Shown here one piece after another: positions 1 to 11,700 of a stretch of 64,000 nt of DNA. The stretch spans positions 62,001 through 126,000 of the forward strand of contig MCFE01000105.1 of the NCBI GenBank assembly GCA_002104905.1. The letters are read 5' to 3'. Source of the stretch: Basidiobolus meristosporus CBS 931.73 (taxonomy: Eukaryota > Basidiobolomycota > Basidiobolomycetes > Basidiobolales > Basidiobolaceae). Made by a program: the position numbers and the translations under genes. The number at the start of each line of letters is the position of its first letter. Position 1 is the first letter of the stretch. Under the pieces are notes generated by a model, which made no database searches, was not told the origin of the DNA, and worked only from the letters and a program-made list of their open reading frames with translations.

Positions 1-3000
1 ATCAACTTCAGTCTCAACAGCTGATGAGGACTCTCACATAATCAACCATAATACTCAGCCAGTAAGGATGAGGATCAATGACCTTGAAGAAGACCTACAG
101 GCCTTCATATCTAGGAGCTACAAGTTTGACCTTGCACTTGAAAAAGCCTGGCTGTTTTGTTGTAATCCATCAATCAGCTGGAGAGCCCATGCAACTCAAA
201 TCCAGAAGGACAACAAGACCTATGAGCTAATACCTACCCAACCAGATTTCAACTTGGTCAATTCTAGTGTGTGTGAAATAAATGAACTTAGCAAGTCATA
301 GCTCTGTAGAGTTCTTTGAAAAGGTACCAGTAGGTTCCTCATGGCAGTATAAAAGGAGGACTCCTCTACTCCAGCACTCCAGAAAATTCAGACTATTTTG
401 AAGGAATATTCAGCAATGTTACTGGATGAACTTGTAAGCCTACTACCAGTCAGAGATGGGGATCATGCCATTAACACAGGTGCTACCCTCCAGTGAGCAA
501 GACACCTTACAGAATGAGTCCAATGGAATTAAAAGAGATAGAGAGACAAATAGATCAATCAATAGAGTGAGGATACATCAGACCCAGCAAGTTGACTGGG
601 GGAGCACCAGTACTTCTTGTAAAAAAAGGATGGACTACTTGGGATGTGAATAGACTGAAGTGCCCTCAACTCAGCAACTGTGAAGAATAAGTACCCCATA
701 CCTTGGACTGATGAGCTTCTGGACCAACTCAATGGAGCTACTATATTCAGCAAGAATGACCTCATGTCAGGATGCAACCAGACTAGACTGAAACCTGAAG
801 ACATCCCTAAGCTAGCATTCAGGATCATTTATAGACACTGTGAGTTCTTAGACATGTGCTTTGGCCTTACCAATGCCTCTGCAACAGTCATGACCCTGAT
901 CCAAACAGTCTTCCAGGAGTACTTAGACAAGTGTGGTAATCTACATAGGAAACATATTAATATACAGCAAGACTAAAGAGGAACACTTGGGGCTTCTTGA
1001 AAAGGTTTTGAAGAAGTTAAGAGAAAATTAGCTGTATGGCAAGCTAGCAGAGTGTGAATTCTTGAACAAACCTGTTGAATATCTGGGATGCTTAGTGACT
1101 AGCACAGATGTGACATTAGACCCCAAGAAGGCTGAAGTCAGCAAAAATCTGAAGCAGCCACCTAAAATATCAGAGCTCAGATCATTCCTTGGAATGGTTT
1201 CATATTACTGGAGATTTGTCAAGTTCTTTGCAAGTATTGCAGCCCCTTGACCTGATATTATCAAGAAAGACAACACCTTGAAGTGGGAAATAGCTAGTGA
1301 GACAGCCTTTCAGATGCTTAGGACTGAACTTGCTAAGCTGCCAAGCATAAGAATCCCAGACCTCAGAAAAGTGTATACTCTGTGCATAGACACTTCAGAC
1401 TATGCAATTAGTGGAGTATTGAGCCAAGAACATGAGGGAAAAGACTACCCAGTTGCTTTGGGTCCAAGAAGTTGAACTCTGCTGAACAAAACTATACAGT
1501 GCTTGAGAAGGAGCTGCTTGCCATAATACACTGCTTGAAGACCTGGAAATGCTACATTGAAAGAGTCAAGTGCACTGTGAAGACTGATCACACCTAAACC
1601 AAGTATACACTTACTCAGAAAATGCTCTCCAGAAGAATGGTATGATGGAGTGAATACATTCAGCAAGTTGACTTGGTGACTGCTGATGCCTTATCAAGAG
1701 TAGAACTAGTTGCACAACTCAACTTGGTGCCTGAATCAGACTGGCCTAGCTTATTACCAAAGTACTAGTAGGACCAAGCCACTCCTAATGAGGTGGATCA
1801 AGAGATCAAGTAGTTAAACCAAGACAAAGTCAGTAAATTTGTGATACAGGATGAAACATTCTATCAGGTTGATTATGGAAGCCCTATTGCCTATTGCCCT
1901 TATGTTACTTGCCTGGATTTAATACATAAGCTACACAGTGAGTATGAATATCTTAGAATTGAACAAACCTAGAACTTTGTGAAAGCCAGAGCATGGTGGC
2001 CCATACTAAACAGGATACTGAGAAGCTAGTGATAACATGCTCTAATAGCCAAATCAACCAAGGCCAACCACATAGAATTGCTTAACTCTTTGCCCTGAAG
2101 CCTGTAAGACCATCTGAGAGATGAGGTATTGACTTTACTGGAAAACTGGGAGCTACCAGGAAATGCAACTGTTAGATCCTAGTAGCAATTGACCATGCTA
2201 CCAAATGACCAGTAGCTAAAGCAGTAGCTGTAGCTAGTGAATAAGAAATTGCAAGTTTCATCTACTGAGAGATCCTCATGAACTTTGGATGCCCTGTGGA
2301 GATTTTATCCAAAAGACAAGCAAACCTTATGTCAAAGACATTGGAAGCTCACCAGGAAATGCTGCAGATCAAATACCTGAAGACCTTGGCCTATCACCCT
2401 GGAACTAATGGAGTCACTGAGCAGTTTAATTTATTATTTGGAAAATGCTGACTAAATATGCAAATGGAGCTGTGAGTGGATGGGATGAGCATATAGACCA
2501 AGAACTTTTTGCATGCAGAGTTAGAGTAGACAATACCACCCAACAATTACCATTTTACTTGGTGTATGGATGTTAACCAAGGATTCCAAGATATGTCACA
2601 CAACCAAAGCTTATAGTCACCATAGAGGAGAAACTCTGTCAGGCAAGTAGACACCACCAGCTGGTACAATGACATCAAGAGACACAGGCCAAAGCATCTC
2701 AAAGTGGAGAAATGATGAAGTAGAGATTTGATAAGACTACATCACCTGAGATATTAAAGCTGGGAGCTATGTATTGCTGGGAAACAACATTCAGAAGAAG
2801 TCTGAGCCACAATAGACACAACCTTTCCAGATCATCAGAGAATGTTCATTTGCAAGTTACCTGCCAATGAACAAACAAGAGAGTATCCTGGATGATTTTA
2901 CTTTGAAAGACAGACTCAACTTGCAAGACTTGCCAACAATACAAAACAATCAAATATTTGTATCACAAGAAAAGTGATTCAGGAGAACCCTCTGAACTCT

Positions 3001-3012
3001 GGTAAGGGAGAA
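1..3012 (+). pseudogene. Ty3/gypsy retrotransposon pol remnant, left end outside the window
   Basis: Conceptual translation, jumping frames, gives the usual Ty3/gypsy order. Reverse transcriptase lies at about 420-1250, with the blocks YPIPWTDELLDQL, GATIFSKNDL and FGLTNASAT, then YLGCLVTS and SELRSFLGM. RNase H is at about 1260-1690 (LCIDTSDYAISGVLSQ). Integrase is at about 1900-2600 (GIDFTGKLG, LVAIDHATK, AYHPGTNG). The stretch where the YIDD active-site motif should lie (about 930-960) is frame-shifted. Many stops break the frame, several of them at conserved tryptophans. Gag, protease and the 5' LTR are not in the window. The order RT-RNaseH-IN identifies Ty3/gypsy as opposed to copia. 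It cannot make a functional polyprotein. Confidence 0.88.
3001..3012 (+). other. Polypurine tract of the gypsy element
   Basis: A purine-rich run (GGTAAGGGAGAA) lies directly upstream of the 3' LTR start, where the plus-strand primer of an LTR element is expected. Identification rests on position and composition. Confidence 0.55.
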
Positions 3013-3734
3013 TTTTATGATTTACTGCTTGGGTGTTTAAGTAAGATCAATTTTTAGTGAAGTCAGTTAGTTTTATGTTTAGCCTATCAGTATCTCAATG
3101 CTATCTATCAAATCAGTAGTATTAGTCAGCAGATGGATCTGTTGTAAGAGTCTTGGAGAAATTGGAAGTGATAGGGAAGACAGGTACATTATGTGGTTTT
3201 CACTTAATGATTTATTGAATGTAAAAGTAGTATTAATACTTTTACATGGTCTTTGCATTACAAGCATGTAGAACAGGTTAAGGAAGGTGTCAAGAACATT
3301 TGTGCAAAGTTTGGGGCTGTTTGGACAACTTTGAGAATTTTCATGTTCTGGGTACCTGGTATCTTGGTGAAAATATTCTAAGTAAATCCCAACAAGCAAT
3401 TTGGTGAGTATTCCTTAGGATTTGAGGGTAATGATCTAAGTGACTAAGTTAGGTGAATATTTATGTCAAATTACAAATTTTTACAACAGAACTAGCAGAT
3501 CCTTGTCAGACAGAAATAGATGTTTAAGTAGGATCTAACTTGGAGATAATAATGCAATCAAATGAGTCATCAGCCACAACCTACATTAGGAAATGCAATT
3601 ATTCCACAATTAATCTTGCACAATCTATATAGGAAGCGTCTGGAACTGCAATAAAAATCAGTTTAAGTTATAGTGAATTCATTGCTAACTAAACTTCCTA
3701 TACCTCTACAACCCTTATATCCACACTTGTAACA
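3013..3734 (+). repeat. Gypsy 3' LTR, interrupted by a copia solo LTR
   Basis: This is homologous to the solo copy at 13495-13863: both start T(G/T)TTATGAT.TACTGCTT and end CTTGTAACA. After removing the insert at 3140-3488 it is about 373 bp. It follows the gypsy pol remnant and its polypurine tract, so it is that element's 3' LTR. The first bases read TTTT where the other copy has TGTT, so one terminus has decayed. Confidence 0.82.
3140..3488 (-). repeat. Copia family-A solo LTR, inside the gypsy LTR
   Basis: A 349-bp copy of the family-A LTR (TGTTGTAA..TTACAACA ends) in reverse orientation. Comparison with the uninterrupted gypsy LTR near 13610-13630 shows the insertion point. The flanks GGATC and GAACT look like a decayed 5-bp target duplication differing by three transitions. 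No internal sequence is present, so it is a solo LTR left by LTR-LTR recombination. Confidence 0.85.
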
Positions 3735-3772
3735 CTATTTCCTGACTTCTCTGGACCATTGCATCTATCCTA
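3735..3772. other. Short unique spacer between gypsy LTR and copia array
   Basis: These 38 bp separate the gypsy LTR from the copia array. The last five bases (TCCTA) nearly match TACTA at 13105-13109 just after the array, which suggests a 5-bp target-site duplication with one change. Confidence 0.5.
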
Positions 3773-4473
3773 TGTTATAAAAATTTGTATTCCACCTAAA
3801 TATTCACCTAACTTAGTCACTTAGATTGTTACCCTCAAATCCTACAGAATACTGACCAAATTCCTTGTCAGGATTTACTTAAACTATTTTCACCAAAATA
3901 TTGTTGTAAGAGTCTTGAAGATATTGGAGGTGATTTGGAGAACAAGTATATTATGTGGTTTTCACTTAATGATTTATTGAGTGTAAAAGTAGTATTTATA
4001 TTTTTACTTGGTCTTGGCATTACAAACACATAAAATAGGTTGAGGAAGGTCCCAAGAACATGTGTGCAAATTTGGGGCTGTTTGGACAACTTTGAGAATT
4101 TTCATGTTCTGGGTACCTGGTATTTTGGTGAAAATATTCTAAGTAAATCCCAACAAGGAATTTGGTCAGTATTCCCTAGGATTTGAGGGTAGTGATCTAA
4201 ATGACTAAGTTAGGTGAATATTTAGGTGGAATTATAAATTTTTACAACAAATATCAGGTACCCAGAACATGAAAATTCTCAAAGTTGTCCAAACAGCCCG
4301 AAACTTTGCACACATGTTCTTGGGATCTTCCTTAACCTATTCTATGTGCTTGTAATGCCAAGACCAGGTAAAAGTATAAATACTACTTTTATATTCAATA
4401 AATCATTAAGTGAAAACCACATAATCTACTTGTTTTCCAAATCACCTCCAATATCTCAAAGACTCTTACAACA
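3773..4473 (+). repeat. 5' LTR of copia A1, interrupted
   Basis: Family-A LTR in two pieces, 3773-3901 and 4250-4473, split by an antisense solo LTR. Without the insert and one duplicated pentamer it is about 348 bp, the normal family length. It carries the family's core sequences, including the TATA-like AGTATAAATACTAC and an AATAAA about 20 bp later, which fit an LTR promoter and poly(A) signal. It is directly followed by a primer-binding site. Confidence 0.9.
3902..4249 (-). repeat. Copia family-A solo LTR nested in the 5' LTR of A1
   Basis: A 348-bp reverse-orientation LTR flanked by a perfect 5-bp target-site duplication, AATAT at 3897-3901 and 4250-4254. The host LTR reads straight through once the insert and one copy of AATAT are removed. 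This fixes the exact termini of the family-A LTR. Confidence 0.95.
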
Positions 4474-4486
4474 GGCTATGAGCCCT
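4474..4486 (+). other. Primer-binding site of copia A1 (initiator tRNA-Met half)
   Basis: The bases right after the LTR read GGCTATGAGCCC; the sister elements have GGTTATGGGCCCC (8791) and GGTTATGAGCCCC (24007). This is complementary to the anticodon arm of an initiator tRNA-Met (..GGGCTCATAACCC..). Drosophila copia is known to prime in this way from a half-tRNA. Confidence 0.7.
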
Positions 4487-7400
4487 GAGCTGTCACTCTC
4501 TACAATGTCTACTACTGCTATTACTGGAATTTTTCCCTCTGCTGAAAAGTTGGATGGATCTAACTACCAAGTGTGGAAGGTGAAGATGAAGATGTTGCTA
4601 CAAGAAAGAAGCCTTTGGGATATTTTCATGGGAGAAAAATGCCCTCCTAAAAACATGGGAGAGGAAGCCTTGAAGTACCAGAAGAAAGAACAAAGTGCCT
4701 TAACTGCACTTGCCTTAATGTTAAAGTCAAATTACTAATTCAATGCTCAAGAGCAATAAAAGGTAAAGAATGCCTGGAAGGCATTAGAAGACACCCACCA
4801 GTCATGTTCAGCTGCCAAGAAAATGTATCTGAGACAAAAATTCTTTATTACAAAGATGCTGCCCGGAGAAGAAATGAAAAATCTAATTAACAGAATTACC
4901 CTGCTGGAAGATGAGATGGAATCTGTGGGCGTACTAACTACTGATGAGGATGTGATAGTTACCATCCTGAATAGCCTGACAGACAAGCTTCAGGTCCTTG
5001 TATCAGCCCTAGAGTCCAGAACTGAAGATTTGACCTTAAATTACGTATATGGAAGGCTCCTGGATGAAGAATTAAGAAAATCAAGCACCAATAAGAAGGA
5101 AGAAGAAAATGCTTTAATAAGCAATGATAACCAACAAAGGAGGTACCCAAGACCCTTCAAAGGCAACAGCAACCTGTTTTGTAACTACTGCAAAAGGAAA
5201 GGACACACATCAGACTGGTGTCCCAAAATGAGAGATTATCAGCAAAAGTAGCCTGAATATGGAAATGCTGCAACAACTGAAGATAGACTATATATATCTG
5301 CACTCAATATGACCACAAACAAGGATTCTCAGACGTGGTATATTGACTCTGGAGCTTCTCAACACTTTACACACCAAAAGAACTTTTGACCCTATATCAA
5401 GAGATTACAATTAAGAAGGTTTTCATGGGTCACAATAGAACACTTGATGTAGTGGGAGAAGGAACTAACCAAGTGAAGGAAGCCATACACTGATCTTCAA
5501 ATAAGTACTCTATGTACCAGACATAGCCAAGAACCTACTATCTGTAAGAAAGGCCACAGCAGAAGGACTCAGTGTCAGTTTTGACAATTCTGGATGCAAG
5601 ATCACTGATCAAAATGGTGCCCATATTGCTTTGGGCATTGGAGATCAGAATCTATACAAGTTGACTTATATTCCATCATATCTGAAAGCCGATATAGGTA
5701 ACTTAAATAAAGAAACACCAATGCTTTGGCACAGGAGGATTAGACACATCAATTTTGATTATATGCATAAAATGATCAAAGATCAGCTAATTTCTGGAGT
5801 GAAAATTGATCCCCCAACTAATTTGGAGCACTGTGAAGCCTGCATATATGGGAAACAAGCCAGACAACTGTTCAAGAGCTCTGGGTTAATCAAAACTAAG
5901 AAAAAACTAGATCTAACTCACTCAGATCTGTGTGGACCTATGCAAAATTTATCCTTACACAGGATGAAGTATTTAATAACCTTTATTGATGATTATACAA
6001 GATACACATGGGTATACTTCATGGAGAGAAAGGAGGAAGCTCTGTTAAAGCTCAGGGAGTATAAAGCCATGGTGGAGAGAGAAACTGGTGAAAAAATCAA
6101 GAAAATACGCACTAACAATGGTGGAGAATATACCTCAAAACTCTTCATCCACTTCTGCAAAATTCATGGGATAAAGCAAGAGAGTACTGTACCATACTCC
6201 CCACAGCTATATGGAGTGGCAGAACAAGCTATCAGATCAATAATTGATATGGCAAGATCTATGATCCATGATCAAAAATTATCCTATGATTTTTGGGCAG
6301 AATCAGTTGCCACTGCTGTATACCTTAAAAATAGGAGTTATAGCATAATACTTTGTGACTCTGCTCCATTTGAAGCATGGCATGGATACCTACCAAGTGC
6401 AGAAAATCCCAGAATATTTGGGTGTACAGCATATACCAAAAAGCTGGCCGGATATCAGCCAAATATGAGCCAATTAGTGTAAAATGCATATTTTTGGGCA
6501 ACTGCAATGAGAGTAATGCATGCAGACTCTACAATACCAAAGCAAAGAAGCTGATCAGGTCCAGGGATGCGTTGTTAGATGAAAATTTGAAATTTTCACA
6601 AAAAATAACATCAGATGATGACAGAGATTTGATCTCAAGTCCACCAACTGTCAGGATTGAATCAGAGCAAAATAATGAAAATTTTTTCACTTCAGGGGAC
6701 TCTACAACCATGGTTCAGCCAGAATCAATGCCCAGGAATATGCCAGAAGTGATCATTCTAGTATCAAATACCCAGAGATCCAATTGGACAAGAAATAGCC
6801 CAAATTACTATATCAATGATGGTTTAAACTTAGCCTATGCCTATTCAGTCCATGTTGATGAACCCCTGCCTGTAAAAGAGGCCCTAAATAGCCCTCAGAC
6901 AAAGTTTTGAAGATCTGCAATGACTGAGGAATATCAGGCCCTGATGGAAAATCACACTTGGGACTTGGTCAAATTACCAATCAACCAAAAATCAATTGGA
7001 TGCAGATGGGTCTGCAAGACAAAATACAAGGCTGATGATACAATTAAAAGATACAAAGCAAGACTTGTAGCCAAAGGATACTCTCAAACAAAAGGACTTT
7101 ACTATACTGAGACCTTTGCACTGGTAGCCAAGTTGAATTCCATCAGATTAATATTTGCTATTGCAGCCAAATATAAGTTTTTTATTCATCAAATGGATGT
7201 AAAAACTGCACTTTTGAATGGATCACTTGATGAGGATGTGTATATGGACCAGCCTGATGGGTTTGTCAGCCAAGATAATCACCATTTGGGCTGCAAGCTT
7301 AAAAAGTCACTATATGGTATCAAACAATCACTGAGAGCCTGGAATTGCAAGATAGATTCTTATTTGGAATCTTTGAGTTTCAAAAGGAGTAATGCTGACT

Positions 7401-8441
7401 ATAGTATATATTATAAGCCAGATAGAGCAAATCCAGTTCTATTAGCTCTATATGGGGATTATCTTATTATAGCCACCAATAACCTAGCAACATTGGAAGA
7501 GACTAAATCCAGCCTGTCTAATGAGCTCAAGATGTCCAATCTAGGAGAACTCAATTACTACTCAGGGATTAAGTTCTCCATAGACAGAAGTACCCAGACT
7601 ATCACCCTAAGCCAATCCAAGTATATTCAAGATATACTAAAGAAGTACAAAATTGAAGACTGTAAACCGGCAGCTACCCCAATCAAGACAAACCTCAACT
7701 TGGTCAAAACTCAACCAAATCAAGAGAGTTTGGTGCCATCTGAAAGCCCTGACTTTCTTTATCAATCTATGGTTAGCATTCTGATGTATATCATGCCTGG
7801 AACACATCCAGATGTCTCATATTCAGTGGGAGTTGTCAGCCTGCATAATCAGAACTATGGATTGGATCATATTGCAGCAGTTGAGCGGATTTTTAGATAC
7901 TTAAAAGGAGCTGCTGATATCTGCTCAAGATACACTTATAAGGATTCAGAACAGGACCTTGTGGTATACTCTGATGCTGATTGGGGACAAAATTTAGGAG
8001 ACAGAAGATCCACCACAGGATACACCTTCTTTACTGTAAAGGAGCAATTTCATGGAATTCAAGAGAGCAACCAACTGTAGCACTTTCCACCACAGAGGCA
8101 GAGTATATGGCAGCCTGTGAAGCTACAAAAGAAGCAATGTGGTTAAGAAAGTTTATAACTGATTTAGGCCTATGTCAAAAAATGCCTATCACTTTATTTC
8201 AAGATAATCAAGGATGTTTACAATTAGGTAGAAATCCAACTTTTCATGCCAGAGCTAAGCACATAGATATTAGACATCATTTCATATGTGAAGCTATAGA
8301 GGATAGCTTAGTTAACTTAGTTTACTGTCCTACAGATGAAATGATTGCAGACATATTTACCAAACCATTAGCTAGAGACAAGTTTGAATATCTTAGGTCA
8401 AAATTAGGACTAGTCAGTATGACCACTTAGCTGAGTGGGAG
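4474..8441 (+). pseudogene. Copia A1 gag-pol remnant
   Basis: The 3.97-kb internal region encodes one decayed Ty1/copia polyprotein from ATG 4478. In order: a gag/UBN2 segment (SNYQVWKVKMKMLLQ); a CX2CX4HX4C knuckle near 5180-5225 (CNYCKRKGHTSDWC); protease (YIDSGAS, about 5340); the integrase HHCC (MLWHRRIRHINFD..CEACIYGKQ) and catalytic core (5900-6250); reverse transcriptase (6940-7760); and RNase H (DADWG, 7970; ending LGLVSM, 8421). Breaks include stops at about 4735, 5249 and 5492 and a frameshift near 8045. The RT active site reads YGDY where YVDD is expected, and the integrase has NNGGEY where DNGGEY is expected. A purine-rich tract (GAGTGGGAG) lies directly before the next LTR. Confidence 0.93.
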
Positions 8442-8790
8442 TGTTGTAAAAACGTGTATTTCCATCTAAATATTCACCTAACTTAGTCACTTAGATCATT
8501 ACCCTCAAATCCTAGAGAATACTGACCAAATTCCTTGTTGGGATTTACTTAGAATATTTTCACCAAAATACCAGGTACCCAGAACATGAAAATTCTCAAA
8601 GTTGTCCAAACAGCCCCAAACTTTGCACACATGTTTTTGGGACCTTCCTTAACCTATTCTACGTGTTTGTAATACCAAGACCAGGTAAAAGTATAAATAC
8701 TACTTTTATATTCAATAAACCAATAAGTGAAAACCACATAGTCTACTTGTTCTCCAAATCACTTCCAATATCTCCAAGACTCTTACAACT
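8442..8790 (+). repeat. Family-A LTR shared by copia A1 and A2
   Basis: This 349-bp LTR is preceded by the A1 polypurine tract and immediately followed by a new primer-binding site (GGTTATGGGCCCC) and the gag start of A2. It therefore serves as 3' LTR of A1 and 5' LTR of A2. The last base pair of the usual CA terminus reads CT here. Confidence 0.92.
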
Positions 8791-11700
8791 GGTTATGGGC
8801 CCCAAGCTGTCACTCTCTGCAGTGTCCACTACTGCTATGACTAAATTTTCTCTCTGCTGAAAAGTTGGATGGACCTAACTACTAAGTGTGGAAGGTGAAA
8901 ATGAAGATGCCGCTGCAAGAAAGAGGCCTTTGGGATATTATCATGGCAGTAGAATGCCCTCCTAAAAACATGGGAGAGGAAGCCTTGAAGTACCAGAAGA
9001 ACAAACAAAGTGCCATTAACTGCATTTGCCTTAATGTCAAAGACAATTTGCTAATTCAATGCTCAAGAGCAAAAATGGCAAAGAATGCCTGGAAGGCATT
9101 AGAAGACACCTACCAGCCAGGTTCAGCTGCTTAAAAAATGTATCTGAGATGAAAATTTTTACTACAAAGATTCTGCCAGCAGAAGAAATGAAAAATCTAA
9201 TTAACAGAATTACCCTGCTGGTAGATGAGATGGAATCTGTGGGTGTACTAACTACTGATGAGGATGTGATAGTTACCATCCTGAATAGCCTGACAGACAA
9301 GCTTCAGGTCCTTGTATCAGCCCTAGAGTCCAGAACTGAAGATTTGACCTTAAATTACGTATATGGAAGGCTCCTGGATGAAGAATTAAGAAAATCAAGC
9401 ACCAATAAGAAGGAAGAAGATAATGCTTTAATAAGCAATGATAACCAACAAAGGAGGTACCCAAGACCCTACAAAGGCAACAGCAACCTATTTGGTAACT
9501 ACTGCAAAAGGAAAGGATGCTCATCAGACTGGTGTCTCAAAATGAGAGATTATCAGCAAAAGAAGCCTGAATATGGAAATGCTGCAACAACTGAAGATAG
9601 ACTATACATATATGCACTAAACATGACCACAAACAAGGATTCTCAGACGCGGTATATTGACTCTGGAGCATCTAAACACTTTACACACCAAAAAGAACTT
9701 TTTACCCTATATCAAGAAATTACAATTAAGAAGGTTTTCATGGGTCACAATAGAACACTTGATGCAGTGGGAGAAGGAACTAACCAAGTGAAGGAAGCCA
9801 TACACTGATCTTCAAATAAGTACTCTATGTACCAGACATAGCCAAGAACCTACTATCTGTAAGAAAGGCCACAGCAGAAGGACTCAGTGTCAGTTTTGAC
9901 AATTCTGGATGCAAGATCACTGATCAAAATGGTGCCCATATTGCTTTGGGCATTGGAGATCAGAATCTATACAAGTTGACTTATATTCCATCATATCTGA
10001 AAGCCGATATAGGTAACTTAAATAAAGAAACACCAATGCTTTGGCACAGGAGGATTAGACACATCAATTTTGATTATATGCATAAAATGATCAAAGATCA
10101 GCTAATTTCTGGAGTGAAAATTGATCCCCCAACTAATTTGGAGCACTGTGAAGCCTGCATATATGGGAAACAAGCCAGACAACTGTTCAAGAGCTCTGGG
10201 TTAATCAAAACTAAGAAAAAACTAGATCTAACTCACTCAGATCTGTGTGGACCTATGCAAAATTTATCCTTACACAGGATGAAGTATTTAATAACCTTTA
10301 TTGATGATTATACAAGATACACATGGGTATACTTCATGGAGAGAAAGGAGGAAGCTCTGTTAAAGCTCAGGGAGTATAAAGCCATGGTGGAGAGAGAAAC
10401 TGGTGAAAAAATCAAGAAAAACGCTCTGACAATGGTGGAGAATATACCTCAAAACTCTTCATCAGCTTGTGCAGAATTCATGAGATAAAGCAAGAGACTA
10501 CTGTACCATACTCCCCACAGCAAAATGGAGTGGCAGAACAAGCTATCAGATCAATAATTGATATGGCAAGATCTATGATCCATGATCAAAAATTATCCTA
10601 TGATTTTTGGGCAGAATCAGTTGCCACTGCTGTATACCTTAAAAATAGGAGTTATATCAGAATACTTTGTGATTCTGTCTCCATTTGAAGCATGGCATGG
10701 ATACAGACCAAGTGCAGAAAATCCAAGAATACTTGGGTGTACAGCATATGCCAAAAAACTGGCCAGAAATCAGTCAAATTTGAGCCAAAAAGTGTAAAAT
10801 GCATATTTTTGGGCTGCTGCAATGAGAATAAGGCATTCAGACTCTACAATACAAAAGCAAAGAAGCTGATCAAGTCCAGGGATGTGTTGTATAATGAAAA
10901 TTCAAAAGCTTTACAAAAAATGATATCAGATGATGACAGAAATTTGATCTCAAGTCCACCAACTGTCAGGATTGAATCAGAGCAAAATAATGAAAGTTTT
11001 TTCACTTCAGGGGACTCTACAACCATGGTTTAGCCAGAATCAGTGCCCAGGAATATCCCAGAAGTGATCATTCCAGTATCAAATGCCCAGAGATCCAATT
11101 GCACAAGAAATAGCCCAAGTTACTATATCAATGATGGTTTAAACTTAGCCTATGCCTATTCAGTCCATTTTTATGAACCCCTGACTGCAAAAGAGGCCCT
11201 AAATAGCCCTCAGACAAAGCTTTGGAGATCTGCAATGACTGAGGAAAATCAGGCCCTGAGGGAAAATCAAACTTGGGACTTAGTCAAATTACCAATCAAC
11301 CAAAAATCAATTGGATGCAGATGGGTCTGCAAGACAAAATACAAGGGTGATGGCACTGTTGAAAGATACAAAGCAAGACTTGTAGCCAAAGGATACTTTC
11401 AAACAAAAGGACTTTACTATACTGAGACCTTTGCACCGGTAGCCAAGTTTAATTCCATCAGATTAATATTGGCTATTGCAGCCAAATATAAGTTTTTTAT
11501 TCATCAAATGGATGTAAAAGTGTCATTTTGAATGGAGAACTTGATGCAGATGTGTATATGAACCAGCCTGAAAGGTTTGCTGACTAAGGTAGCCCCCATT
11601 TGGTCTGCAAGCTTAAAAAGTCACTATATGGTCTCAAACAATCACTGAGAGCCTGGAATTGCAAGATAGATTCTTATTTGGAATCTTTGAGTTTCAAAAG

